The translations under genes and the position numbers were made by a program. From Bradyrhizobium sp. BR13661 (lineage in GTDB: Bacteria > Pseudomonadota > Alphaproteobacteria > Rhizobiales > Xanthobacteraceae): DNA of 64,000 bases. This document shows, piece by piece, positions 39,023-48,711 of the stretch; the first letter of the stretch is position 1, and each line of letters opens with the position of its first letter. The stretch covers positions 1 through 64,000 of the forward strand of contig NZ_JARXWB010000001.1 of assembly GCF_029892425.1 (NCBI RefSeq). The letters run 5' to 3'. The notes beneath the pieces are model-generated. The model was not told where the DNA came from and did not search any database. It worked only from the letters and a program-made list of their open reading frames with translations.

Positions 39023-40633
39023 GTGCCAACCAAATTGTCCGCTCGTTTTTGCACCTTTGTCCTCTCGCTATTTCTGATCGCGTTCGCGTTGCCGGCCTTC
39101 GCCGGTCCGTTTGAAGATGCGGTCGCCAAATTCACCAACGACGATTATTCCGATACGGAAGAAGCGATCGGTGTGGTTGCAAGCAGTGGCAACAAGCTTG
39201 CCTTTCCGATCATCAGCGCGCTCCAGGACGGTCGCCTCATGGCCGATCCCGACAGCAAGAAAGTCTACGTCACCGGCACCGACGGCAAGTCGATCGATGC
39301 TGCGACCGGTGAGCCCGTCGCCAGCGTGCCCGACAGCGCCAGCGCCGTCCGCCTCAACAACCGCCTGCGCCGCAGCGTCGACGCGGCGCTCGGCGGCCTG
39401 ACGCTGCAGTCGCCCGAGCTTGCAACGCGGCTCCAGGCCGCGCAATCGGTCTTCAAGTCGCACGAGGAGACTGCGCTCGAGCCGGTCGAAAGCGCGCTTG
39501 CCAAGGAAACCAACAAGGCTGTCAGGACTGCGCTCGGTGAAGCGCGCGCGGCGATCCTGCTGTTCAAGTCCGATGCCACCGAGGTACAAAAGCTGGAGGC
39601 CGTCGCCACCGTCAAGGCGCGCGGCGATCAGGATGCGCTCGCGCTGCTGTCCGACATCGGCTCCGACCAGCCGGCGTCAGTCGGGAAGGCCGCGACGAGC
39701 GCGATCGGCTCGATCCAGAACTCGCTCGCGGTCTGGTCCACGGTGCAGAACGCCTGGTACGGCCTGTCGCTCGGCTCGGTGCTGCTGCTCGCAGCGATCG
39801 GGCTCGCCATCACTTTCGGCGTGATGGGCGTCATCAACATGGCCCATGGCGAGATGGTGATGTTAGGGGCCTACACCACCTTCGTGGTGCAGGAGGTGAT
39901 CCGCACCCGCTATCCCGCTCTGTTCGACTATTCGCTGCTGATCGCCGTGCCGCTCGCCTTCCTCGTCGCAGGCGCGATCGGCGTGCTGATCGAACGCAGC
40001 ATCATCCGCTTCCTCTACGGCCGGCCGCTGGAGACGCTGCTCGCGACCTGGGGCCTGTCGCTGGTGCTGCAGCAGGCGGTGCGCACCATGTTCGGGCCGA
40101 CCAACCGCGAGGTCGGCAACCCCTCCTGGATGAGTGGTGCATTTGAGCTCGGCCAGATCACCATCACCTATAATCGGCTCTGGATACTGGTCTTCACGCT
40201 CGCCGTGTTTCTGATCCTGCTCGCAATGCTGCGCTACACTGCGCTTGGCCTCGAGATGCGCGCGGTGACGCAGAACCGGCGTATGGCGGCCTCGATGGGT
40301 ATCGCCACCTCACGCGTCGACGCGCTGACCTTCGGGCTCGGATCGGGCATTGCCGGCATCGCCGGCGTGGCTCTGTCGCAGATCGACAATGTCAGCCCCA
40401 ATCTCGGCCAGAGCTACATCATCGACAGTTTCATGGTCGTGGTGTTCGGCGGGGTCGGCAATCTCTGGGGTACGCTGGTCGGCGCCTTCACGCTCGGCAT
40501 TGCCAACAAGTTCCTGGAGCCGGTCGCCGGCGCCGTGCTCGGCAAGATCGCGATCCTGGTCCTGATCATCCTGTTCATTCAAAAGCGGCCGCGCGGCCTG
40601 TTCGCGCTCAAGGGCCGTGCGGTGGAAGCATGA
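39023..40633 (+). CDS. urtB: urea ABC transporter permease UrtB
   Basis: 536-residue permease of the LivH type with the long N-terminal extracytoplasmic extension typical of UrtB: signal-like helix (about 8-27), a ~220-residue periplasmic helical region (GPFEDAVAKFTNDDYSDTEEAIGVV start), then the LivH membrane core from about residue 250 (LAITFGVMGVINMAHGEMVMLGAY). Starts with GTG at 39023. The last 4 bases overlap urtC (ATGA). Intact. Confidence 0.95.
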   Translation: MPTKLSARFCTFVLSLFLIAFALPAFAGPFEDAVAKFTNDDYSDTEEAIGVVASSGNKLAFPIISALQDGRLMADPDSKKVYVTGTDGKSIDAATGEPVASVPDSASAVRLNNRLRRSVDAALGGLTLQSPELATRLQAAQSVFKSHEETALEPVESALAKETNKAVRTALGEARAAILLFKSDATEVQKLEAVATVKARGDQDALALLSDIGSDQPASVGKAATSAIGSIQNSLAVWSTVQNAWYGLSLGSVLLLAAIGLAITFGVMGVINMAHGEMVMLGAYTTFVVQEVIRTRYPALFDYSLLIAVPLAFLVAGAIGVLIERSIIRFLYGRPLETLLATWGLSLVLQQAVRTMFGPTNREVGNPSWMSGAFELGQITITYNRLWILVFTLAVFLILLAMLRYTALGLEMRAVTQNRRMAASMGIATSRVDALTFGLGSGIAGIAGVALSQIDNVSPNLGQSYIIDSFMVVVFGGVGNLWGTLVGAFTLGIANKFLEPVAGAVLGKIAILVLIILFIQKRPRGLFALKGRAVEA

Positions 40634-41799
40634 CCCCTCACATGCTGACGCGATCGCTGGACCGCGGCGCGGTGATCTTCCTGATGGTCGTCGCGGCCTG
40701 CGGCATCCTCATCCCGCTCTCCAACCTGCTGCTGCCGGCGGGTTCGTTCCTGCAGGTGCCGACCTATCTGGTCGCGCTCTGGGGTAAATATGTCTGCTAC
40801 GCCATCCTGGCGCTTTCGATCGATTTGATCTGGGGCTATTGCGGCATCCTCTCGCTCGGCCACGGCGCCTTCTTCGCGCTCGGCGGCTATGCCATGGGCA
40901 TGTATTTGATGCGGCAGATCGGCACCCGCGGTGTCTATGGCAATCCGATCCTGCCCGACTTCATGGTGTTCCTGAACTACTCGAAGCTGCCCTGGACCTG
41001 GTACGGCTTCGACATGTTCTGGTTCGCCGCGCTGATGGTCTTGCTTGTGCCGGGCCTGCTCGCCTTCTGCTTCGGCTGGCTCGCCTTCCGCTCCCGCGTC
41101 ACCGGCGTGTATCTGTCGATCATCACACAGGCGATGACCTATGCGCTGCTGCTCGCCTTCTTCCGCAACGATTTCGGCTTCGGCGGCAATAACGGCCTGA
41201 CCGACTTCAAGGACATCCTGGGCTTCAACGTCCAGGCCGAGGGCACGCGCGCCGCGCTGTTCGCGCTGAGCTGTCTGGCGCTGATCGTCGCCTTCCTGAT
41301 CTGCCGGTCCGTCGTGTCTTCAAAACTCGGCAAGGTGCTGATCGCGATCAGGGACGCGGAATCGCGCAGCCGCTTCCTCGGCTACCGCGTCGAATCCTAC
41401 AAGCTGTTCGTCTTCACGCTGTCGGCCTGCATGGCTGGCGTCGCCGGCGCGCTCTACGTGCCGCAGGTCGGCATCATCAATCCGAGCGAATTCGCGCCGG
41501 GCAATTCGATCGAGGCGGTGATCTGGGTCGCGGTCGGCGGCCGCGGCACGCTGGTCGGTGCGGCGCTCGGGGCCATCGTCGTCAACTACGCCAAGACGTT
41601 CTTCACATCAGGCGTGCTGGCGCCGTACTGGCTGTTCATGCTGGGTGCGCTGTTCATCCTGGTGACGCTGCTGCTGCCCAAGGGCATCGTCGGCACCTTC
41701 AACGCCTGGCGAGAGTCGGCCAAAGAGAGGCGCCCGGCTGAGACGACCGCGAGCGCGGCGGCCGAAGACGGCATCACCGAACCGAAGATGGCGGAGTAG
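40630..41799 (+). CDS. urtC: urea ABC transporter permease UrtC
   Basis: 389-residue LivM-type permease with about ten membrane helices. Landmarks are the AILALSIDLIWGYCGILSLGHGAFFALGGYA region (about 57-87, listed as two segments: ALSIDLIWGYCGILSLGHGA and FFALGGYAMGMY) and the coupling helix AIRDAESRSRFLGYRVESYK. Start overlaps urtB by 4 bases; urtD begins 5 bases after its stop. Forms the channel with UrtB. Confidence 0.95.
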   Translation: MTPHMLTRSLDRGAVIFLMVVAACGILIPLSNLLLPAGSFLQVPTYLVALWGKYVCYAILALSIDLIWGYCGILSLGHGAFFALGGYAMGMYLMRQIGTRGVYGNPILPDFMVFLNYSKLPWTWYGFDMFWFAALMVLLVPGLLAFCFGWLAFRSRVTGVYLSIITQAMTYALLLAFFRNDFGFGGNNGLTDFKDILGFNVQAEGTRAALFALSCLALIVAFLICRSVVSSKLGKVLIAIRDAESRSRFLGYRVESYKLFVFTLSACMAGVAGALYVPQVGIINPSEFAPGNSIEAVIWVAVGGRGTLVGAALGAIVVNYAKTFFTSGVLAPYWLFMLGALFILVTLLLPKGIVGTFNAWRESAKERRPAETTASAAAEDGITEPKMAE

Positions 41800-41804
41800 C
41801 GGTC

Positions 41805-42566
41805 ATGAACGTCATGGATACCCGCGCGACGTCCGCGATGCTCTATCTCGACGGCGTGCACGTCTCGTTCGACGGGTTCCACGCCATCAACAATCTGTCG
41901 CTGACGCTCGCCCCCGGCGAGATGCGCGCCATCATCGGACCGAACGGCGCCGGCAAGACCACGATGATGGACATCATCACCGGCAAGACCAGGCCCGACC
42001 TGGGTACGGTGCTGTTCGACGGCGTCACCGACTTGACGCGGCTCGACGAGACCCGCATCGCCGAGCTCGGCATCGGTCGCAAATTCCAGAAGCCGACGGT
42101 GTTCGAGAGCCAGACCGTGCAGGATAACCTCCTGCTGGCGCTCAATGTCGATCACAGCGTCAAGGGCACGTTGTTCTGGCGCGGCAGCAAGGCGGAGTCG
42201 GAGCGCATCGACAAGGTGCTGGAGACGATCCGCCTGACCGACGCCCGCAACCGGCTCGCCGGCAGCCTCAGTCACGGCCAGAAGCAGTGGCTCGAGATCG
42301 GCATGCTGCTGGCGCAGGACCCGAAACTGCTGCTGGTCGACGAGCCCGTGGCCGGCATGACGGACGTGGAGACGCATCTCACTGCCGAGCTGCTGAAGGA
42401 GATCAACAAGACCCACACCGTGATGGTGGTCGAGCACGACATGACGTTCGTGCGCGAGCTCGGGGTCAAGGTCACCTGCCTGCACGAAGGCACGGTGCTT
42501 GCGGAAGGTACCATCGACCAGGTCTCGTCCAACGAGCGGGTCATCGAAGTCTATCTGGGACGCTGA
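41805..42566 (+). CDS. urtD: urea ABC transporter ATPase UrtD
   Basis: 253-residue LivG-type ATPase: Walker A GPNGAGKTT (about 45), a family-typical LSHGQKQWLEIGM signature (in place of LSGGQ, normal for UrtD), Walker B LLLVDEPVAGM and switch His in VVEHDM. Acts with UrtE on the cytoplasmic face of UrtBC. Gap of 3 bases to urtE. Confidence 0.95.
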   Translation: MNVMDTRATSAMLYLDGVHVSFDGFHAINNLSLTLAPGEMRAIIGPNGAGKTTMMDIITGKTRPDLGTVLFDGVTDLTRLDETRIAELGIGRKFQKPTVFESQTVQDNLLLALNVDHSVKGTLFWRGSKAESERIDKVLETIRLTDARNRLAGSLSHGQKQWLEIGMLLAQDPKLLLVDEPVAGMTDVETHLTAELLKEINKTHTVMVVEHDMTFVRELGVKVTCLHEGTVLAEGTIDQVSSNERVIEVYLGR

Positions 42567-42569
42567 GCG

Positions 42570-43265
42570 ATGCTTGAGGTCAAGGACATCAACCTGTTCT
42601 ACGGCGCTGCGCAGGCGCTGCGCGGGGTGTCGATTGCGGCCGAACCCGGCAAGGTGACCTGCGTGCTCGGGCGCAACGGCGTCGGCAAGACGTCGCTGCT
42701 GCGCGCCATGGTCGGGCAATATCCGATCGCCTCGGGCGCAATCGTGTTCGACGGCAGCGACATTACGAGCCTCAAGCCCTATGAGCGGGCGCGCAAGGGC
42801 ATCGGCTTCGTGCCGCAGGGCCGCGAGATCTTTCCGCTGCTGACGGTCGAGGAGAACCTCAAGACCGGCTTCGGCCCGCTCAAGCGCCAGGACAAGAACA
42901 TTCCTGACGACGTGTTCTCGCTGTTTCCGGTGCTGCAATCCATGCTCGGCCGCCGCGGCGGCGACCTCTCCGGCGGCCAGCAGCAACAGCTCGCGATCGG
43001 GCGTGCGCTGGTGATGCGGCCGAAACTGCTGCTGCTCGATGAGCCGACCGAGGGCATCCAGCCCTCGATCATCAAGGACATCGGCCGCGCCATCTCGTAC
43101 TTGCGCAACCTCGGCAACATCGCCATCGTGCTGGTCGAACAATATCTCGACTTTGCCTGCGAACTCGGCGACAGTTTCGCGGTGATGGATCGCGGCGCGG
43201 TGAAATTCACTTGCGATCGCTCCAATCTTGACCCGGCCGAAATCAGCCGCCAGATGGCGCTGTAA
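42570..43265 (+). CDS. urtE: urea ABC transporter ATPase UrtE
   Basis: 231-residue LivF-type ATPase: Walker A GRNGVGKTS (about 36), signature LSGGQQQQLAIGRAL, Walker B LLLLDEPTEGIQPS, and the switch region VLVEQYLDFA. Completes the transporter; the urease genes begin 35 bases downstream, consistent with one long urt-ure transcript. Confidence 0.95.
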   Translation: MLEVKDINLFYGAAQALRGVSIAAEPGKVTCVLGRNGVGKTSLLRAMVGQYPIASGAIVFDGSDITSLKPYERARKGIGFVPQGREIFPLLTVEENLKTGFGPLKRQDKNIPDDVFSLFPVLQSMLGRRGGDLSGGQQQQLAIGRALVMRPKLLLLDEPTEGIQPSIIKDIGRAISYLRNLGNIAIVLVEQYLDFACELGDSFAVMDRGAVKFTCDRSNLDPAEISRQMAL

Positions 43266-43300
43266 GTCCAGATTTCTGCCGCGGCCGGCTGGGGAGACGG

Positions 43301-44131
43301 ATGCGCAGCGATGCTTTAGCGACATCTTCGGTGTTCGAAGCCAACCGCGCCCGTGGGGCGGTGCGCTTCGACGTGCATGCGCGCGACGGCGTCACGCGGC
43401 GGGGCGCTGTGCATGAATCCGGCTCGCTCCGCGTGCGCTTCCCCTCGCCGGAGGATGAGGGTCTGTCCGGTGTGTTCGTCAACACGGCCGGCGGCGTTGC
43501 GGGCGGTGATCGTTTCGACATCGAGATATCGGCCGCCGAAGCTGCCCGCCTGACGCTGACCACGGCGGCCGCGGAAAAGATCTACCGCGCGCCGGGGGCG
43601 GCAGCGCAGCTCAACATTTCCTTGAAGGTTGGCGCCGGAGCGCATCTCGGCTGGCTGCCGCAGGAGACGATCCTGTTCGACCGCGCCCGGGTTCATCGCC
43701 GCTTTGACATCGAGCTCGATGAGGCCGCCTCGCTGCTGCTGTGTGAAATCGTCGTATTTGGCCGCACAGCCATGGGCGAGCGCATGGATCAGGGCGAATT
43801 CGTCGACCGCTGGCGGCTGCGCCGTGGCGGCAGGCTGGTCTTCGCCGAGACCATCAGGCTGGACGGTGATATCGGTGCAAAACTGGCGCGGTCGGCGGTC
43901 GCCAAGGGCGGCGCCGCAATCGGCACGGCCCTGATCGTGCCCGGCGACGAGGCGCTGGTCGAACGCCTCCGCGAGGCGTCGGACTCGTTCACCGGCGAGG
44001 TCGGGATTTCAGTCTGGAATGGCTTTGCAATGGCGCGGTTCTGTGCCCAAGATGCGGCGCGTTTGCGCGCCGACATGATGGCCGTGCTGACGCGCACCGG
44101 TGCGGCCCTGCCGCGGCTTTGGCTGAATTGA
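43301..44131 (+). CDS. ureD: urease accessory protein UreD
   Basis: 276-residue scaffold protein that binds apo-urease and, with UreF and UreG, forms the nickel-insertion complex. Family landmarks are GGVAGGDRFDIEI (about 66-78), TTAAAEKIYR (about 88-97) and LPQETILFDRARVHR (about 120-134). Start ATG 43301 follows urtE by 35 bases. It is the first ure gene in the array, the usual position in alphaproteobacteria. Confidence 0.95.
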   Translation: MRSDALATSSVFEANRARGAVRFDVHARDGVTRRGAVHESGSLRVRFPSPEDEGLSGVFVNTAGGVAGGDRFDIEISAAEAARLTLTTAAAEKIYRAPGAAAQLNISLKVGAGAHLGWLPQETILFDRARVHRRFDIELDEAASLLLCEIVVFGRTAMGERMDQGEFVDRWRLRRGGRLVFAETIRLDGDIGAKLARSAVAKGGAAIGTALIVPGDEALVERLREASDSFTGEVGISVWNGFAMARFCAQDAARLRADMMAVLTRTGAALPRLWLN

Positions 44132-44171
44132 CGGCTGGCTGAATTGAAGTGTTGAACGGAAGAGATTTCGC

Positions 44172-44474
44172 ATGAACCTGTCTCCCCGCGAAAAGGACAA
44201 GCTTCTGATCTCGATGGCGGCGATCGTGGCGCGCCGCAGGCTCGACCGCGGCGTCAAGCTCAACCATCCCGAGGCGATCGCGATCATCTCCGATTTCATC
44301 CTCGAAGGCGCGCGCGACGGCCGTACCGTCGCCGAACTGATGCAATCAGGCGCGCAGGTGCTGACCCGCGACCAGGTGATGCCCGGCATTCCCGAGATGA
44401 TCCACGACATCCAGGTCGAGGCGACGTTCCCTGACGGCACCAAGCTCGTCACCGTGCACGAACCGATCCGATAG
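44172..44474 (+). CDS. ureA: urease gamma subunit
   Basis: 100-residue gamma subunit, full length. Conserved blocks [30 protein letters not shown] and [21 protein letters not shown] are present. It assembles with UreB and UreC into the cytoplasmic nickel enzyme that splits urea to ammonia and carbamate. Nine bases separate it from ureB. Confidence 0.97.
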   Translation: MNLSPREKDKLLISMAAIVARRRLDRGVKLNHPEAIAIISDFILEGARDGRTVAELMQSGAQVLTRDQVMPGIPEMIHDIQVEATFPDGTKLVTVHEPIR

Positions 44475-44483
44475 GAGAGCGAC

Positions 44484-44789
44484 ATGATCCCCGGTGAACT
44501 CTTCATCCAGGACGGCGAGATCGAGCTCAATGCCGGCCGCAAGACGGTGACGCTGACCGTTGCCAACACCGGCGATCGCCCAATCCAGGTCGGCTCGCAC
44601 TACCATTTCTTCGAGACCAACCCGGCGCTGAAGTTCGACCGCAAGAAAGCCCGCGGCATGCGCCTCGACATCGCCGCCGGCACCGCCGTCCGCTTCGAAC
44701 CCGGCCAGACCCGCGACGTCCAGCTCGTCGCGCTCGCCGGCAAGAAGACCATCTACGGCTTCCGCGGCGACGTGATGGGGAAGCTGTAA
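44484..44789 (+). CDS. ureB: urease beta subunit
   Basis: 101-residue beta subunit, full length, starting [19 protein letters not shown] and containing the [14 protein letters not shown] motif (about 36-49) and [17 protein letters not shown]. The next expected gene, ureC, is displaced about 1.1 kb downstream by the DUF559 cassette and an HD-domain gene. Confidence 0.97.
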   Translation: MIPGELFIQDGEIELNAGRKTVTLTVANTGDRPIQVGSHYHFFETNPALKFDRKKARGMRLDIAAGTAVRFEPGQTRDVQLVALAGKKTIYGFRGDVMGKL

Positions 44790-44843
44790 CGCAAGCCGAG
44801 GCGAGCGCAGTGATCTACAGTGAGGTGAGCACGCTGGCCGGGC

Positions 44844-44880
44844 TCCCTCCCCCCTTGCGGGGGAGGGTTGGGGAGAGGGG
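44844..44880. repeat. left 37-bp inverted repeat of the DUF559 cassette
   Basis: This GC-rich 37-mer is repeated in inverted orientation at 45245-45281 with a single mismatch. It is itself partly palindromic (CTCCCCCC-TTGC-GGGGGAG). Its last bases (GGGGAGAGGGG) sit just before the nuclease start codon and can act as its ribosome-binding site. Confidence 0.92.
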
Positions 44881-44881
44881 T

Positions 44882-45340
44882 ATGCCACACGACGAGGTCA
44901 GCGAGATTCAGCGCCATCGCGCCAGACGATTGAGGCGCGAGATGACTCGCGCGGAAACATTACTGTGGCGCCACCTGAAGGCTGATCGTCTCGCAGGCCT
45001 CGCTTTTCGCCGTCAGACCCCTATGGGCCGTTACATCGCGGATTTCGTCGCCCACTCATGCAAGCTTGTCGTTGAACTCGATGGCGAGAGTCACGATTCC
45101 GAGGAACGTATCCGCCACGATGAGGGACGTGACCAATGGTTCGCATCCCGCGGCTATCGCGTGTTGCGCTTCACCAATGACGAGGTGATGAAGAACCTTG
45201 AGGGCGTTGTTCTTTCAATCCTCGAAGCAGCGGAGCAAGCGGCACCCCTCTCCCTAACCCTCCCCCGCAAGGGGGGAGGGAACCCTTCCAGCGATGCGTC
45301 CCTAACCAACTGTGCATCCAACGGTGTCGAGGAAGCATGA
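44882..45340 (+). CDS. DUF559 / Vsr-like endonuclease-domain protein
   Basis: 152-residue protein of the DUF559 family, predicted to have the very-short-patch-repair type PD-(D/E)xK endonuclease fold. Visible landmarks: RAETLLWRHLKA (about 22-33), FRRQTPMGRYIADFVAHSCKLVVELDGESHD (about 44-74, given here as FRRQTPMGRYIADFV and LVVELDGESHD; catalytic Asp and Glu) and the C-terminal VLRFTNDEVMKNLEGVV. Start ATG 44882 follows the left inverted repeat; the right repeat encodes the tail residues SLTLPRKGGG. Biological role unknown. Its stop overlaps the next start (ATGA). It interrupts the normal ureB-ureC order, so recent insertion is likely. Confidence 0.88.
   Translation: MPHDEVSEIQRHRARRLRREMTRAETLLWRHLKADRLAGLAFRRQTPMGRYIADFVAHSCKLVVELDGESHDSEERIRHDEGRDQWFASRGYRVLRFTNDEVMKNLEGVVLSILEAAEQAAPLSLTLPRKGGGNPSSDASLTNCASNGVEEA
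45245..45281. repeat. right 37-bp inverted repeat of the DUF559 cassette
   Basis: Inverted match of 44844-44880 (36 of 37 positions), lying inside the 3' end of the DUF559 coding sequence. No target-site duplication is obvious next to either repeat, and no transposase gene lies between them. Confidence 0.92.
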
Positions 45341-45882
45341 CGACGCTCTCCGCCGTTCGCCTCATTTCGGAAGCTGCTGAGCTGGCTGCGCGGCGGCACA
45401 ATGGCATGGCGCGCAAGGGGCGGGGGAACGAGCCTTACATCAACCATCTTGCGGAGGTCGCGAACCTGCTGGCAACGGCGACCGAGGGTGCTGATGCCGA
45501 GCTCGTGGCGGCGGGCTGGTTGCACGATGCGATCGAGGATACCGAGACCACGCGCGAGGAGCTCGCGCAGAAATTCTCCGACCGCGTCGCCTCTCTCGTG
45601 GTCGAATGCACCGACGATATGAGCCTGCCGAAGGCCGAGCGACGGCGCCTGCAGGTCGTCGACGCGCCGAAGAAATCCGCGAGCGCAAAACTGATCAAGA
45701 TCGCCGACAAGATCAGCAATATCGGCGCGCGCATGCATGCCGATCCAACCGCCGACGAGCGTGACGATCTTGCCGACTACACCAGCTGGGCCGAGCAGGT
45801 CGTCGCCGGCTGCCGCGGCGGCAATGTCTGGCTCGATACGACATTCGCCAACGTGGTGCGACAAGCGAGGGCCTCGCAGTGA
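45337..45882 (+). CDS. MESH1-like HD-domain hydrolase
   Basis: 181-residue single-domain HD protein closely resembling MESH1 / small alarmone hydrolases, which remove pyrophosphate from (p)ppGpp (animal MESH1 also acts on NADPH). Visible metal ligands are His37 (PYINH), His63-Asp64 (GWLHDAIEDT) and Asp124 (IADKISN); the family block LPKAERRRLQV (about 97-107) is present. No synthetase, TGS or ACT domain, so it is not a full RelA/SpoT. It overlaps the DUF559 gene by 4 bases and precedes ureC by 37 bases, within the urease operon. Function is family-based; the link to urea use is inference. Confidence 0.85.
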   Translation: MTTLSAVRLISEAAELAARRHNGMARKGRGNEPYINHLAEVANLLATATEGADAELVAAGWLHDAIEDTETTREELAQKFSDRVASLVVECTDDMSLPKAERRRLQVVDAPKKSASAKLIKIADKISNIGARMHADPTADERDDLADYTSWAEQVVAGCRGGNVWLDTTFANVVRQARASQ

Positions 45883-45919
45883 GCACTGAGCAGAAATTCA
45901 AACGCAAACGGGGCTTGTG

Positions 45920-47635
<1,716 letters not shown>

Positions 47636-47653
47636 AATAGCGCCTCAACGCAT

Positions 47654-47688
47654 GTCCCCGGCGCACTGCCTATCCGGGGACGGCTTTT
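47654..47688 (+). terminator. possible terminator after ureC
   Basis: GTCCCCGG (47654-47661) pairs with CCGGGGAC (47674-47681), followed by GGCTTTT. The 12-base loop makes it a moderate hairpin; it could partly end the urt-ure transcript before the accessory genes. Confidence 0.5.
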
Positions 47689-47769
47689 CCGGTTTTGCGT
47701 TCGATGCCGGGTGGTCTAATGTCCCGCCCGGTATCTAACCCTTCAGAAGAAAAGCCGGGAGGATTTCTC

Positions 47770-48069
47770 GTGATCTACGTCGTTGCCACCCTGACCATCA
47801 AGCCCGAAACCCGCGCCGAATTCATTGCAGCCGCCACCGCCTGCATCAAGGAGACGCGAAAAGAGCCCGGCAATATTGCCTATGATCTGCACGAGAGCGT
47901 CACCGATCCCACCAAGATGGTGTTCGTCGAGCAGTGGGAGAACGCCGAGGCGCTGGTCCCGCATCGCGGCCAGGAACACATGAAGACGTTCGGCCGCGTC
48001 GCGGTGAAGTGCTTTACGGCCCCGCCGAAGATTGAAGTGATCACGCCCGAAAAGGTCGAGACGAGGTAA
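47770..48069 (+). CDS. ABM-domain (quinol monooxygenase-like) protein
   Basis: 99-residue antibiotic-biosynthesis-monooxygenase fold protein (IYVVATLTIKPETRAEFI start, GNIAYDLHESVTDPTKMVFVEQWENAEAL centre, in two blocks). Such proteins are small dimers with oxygenase or heme/quinol-related roles; most have no known function. A GTG at 47770 has GGGAGG 8 bases upstream and begins the domain exactly, so I prefer it to in-frame ATGs at 47695 and 47719. It sits between ureC and ureE with no known urease role. Confidence 0.78.
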   Translation: MIYVVATLTIKPETRAEFIAAATACIKETRKEPGNIAYDLHESVTDPTKMVFVEQWENAEALVPHRGQEHMKTFGRVAVKCFTAPPKIEVITPEKVETR

Positions 48070-48075
48070 CAGCGC

Positions 48076-48711
48076 ATGATCCGGGCGACGCAGGTTAAGG
48101 GACAGCACCGCTTCACGGAAGCGCCGGCAGATACGGTCGTGCTCGATTTCGATGATCGGCACCGCCGTCGCATGGCGATGACGGGGACGCGAGGTCTCGA
48201 ATTCCTGCTCGACCTGGAGAATGCCGTTGCACTGCGCGGCGGCGATGCGCTGGTGCTGGAAGACGGCCGTCTGGTCGAAGTGGTGGCGGCGCCTGAGCCG
48301 CTGCTCGAGATCCGCGGCCACGACCCGCACCATCTCATCCGCGTCGCCTGGCATCTCGGCAACCGCCATCTGCCGACGCAGCTCATGGCCAAGAGCCTGC
48401 GCATTCGCCGCGACCATGTCATCGAAGCCATGGTGAAGGGGCTTGGTGCAAAGGTCGTCGAGATCGAAGCGCCGTTCGATCCCGAAGGTGGCGCCTATGC
48501 CGAGGCCAGCCATGCGCATGGACACGATGACCATGCGCATCACGACCATGGCCATCATCATGACCATCACGGCCAAGACCATCACGGCCACGACCATCAT
48601 CACGATCATGCCGCGCATGATCATGGGCATGATCATCACCATCACCACGACGAGCATTGCGACCATCCCGATCATCATCACGGCCACAAGCATGCTCATG
48701 ACCGCAAATGA
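48076..48711 (+). CDS. ureE: urease nickel metallochaperone UreE with extended His tail
   Basis: 211-residue nickel chaperone that passes Ni2+ to the UreDFG-urease complex. The N-terminal (about 1-70) and metal-binding (about 75-145, [11 protein letters not shown] with the conserved His) domains are normal. The last ~70 residues are about half His (roughly 35), alternating with Asp and Gly, far longer than the His-rich tails of many homologues, suggesting nickel storage. The tail codons are CAT/CAC/GAC-rich and create misleading open frames on other strands. ureF starts inside its last codons. Confidence 0.96.
   Translation: MIRATQVKGQHRFTEAPADTVVLDFDDRHRRRMAMTGTRGLEFLLDLENAVALRGGDALVLEDGRLVEVVAAPEPLLEIRGHDPHHLIRVAWHLGNRHLPTQLMAKSLRIRRDHVIEAMVKGLGAKVVEIEAPFDPEGGAYAEASHAHGHDDHAHHDHGHHHDHHGQDHHGHDHHHDHAAHDHGHDHHHHHDEHCDHPDHHHGHKHAHDRK

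Noticed and set aside
44810-44881. Upstream start for the DUF559 gene
   Set aside because: The extra residues come from reading through the left inverted repeat. ATG 44882 has a ribosome-binding site and starts the domain at the expected place.
44844-45281. Insertion sequence
   Set aside because: Inverted repeats are present but there is no transposase, the only gene is the DUF559 protein, and no target duplication is visible, so it is not called a standard IS.
48443-48697. N-terminal extension of UreF
   Set aside because: This in-frame stretch is the UreE tail read in another frame (Met/Ile/Thr run). UreF homology starts only after ATG 48698.
47743-48699. Minus-strand frame that seems to encode a many-helix membrane protein
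   Set aside because: The hydrophobic Met/Val run is the antisense of the UreE His-rich tail (CAT/CAC/GAC codons); the rest is antisense to ureE and the ABM gene.
48520-48710. CRISPR-like or microsatellite repeat
   Set aside because: The CAT/CAC periodicity simply encodes the His-rich tail of UreE; there are no spacers.
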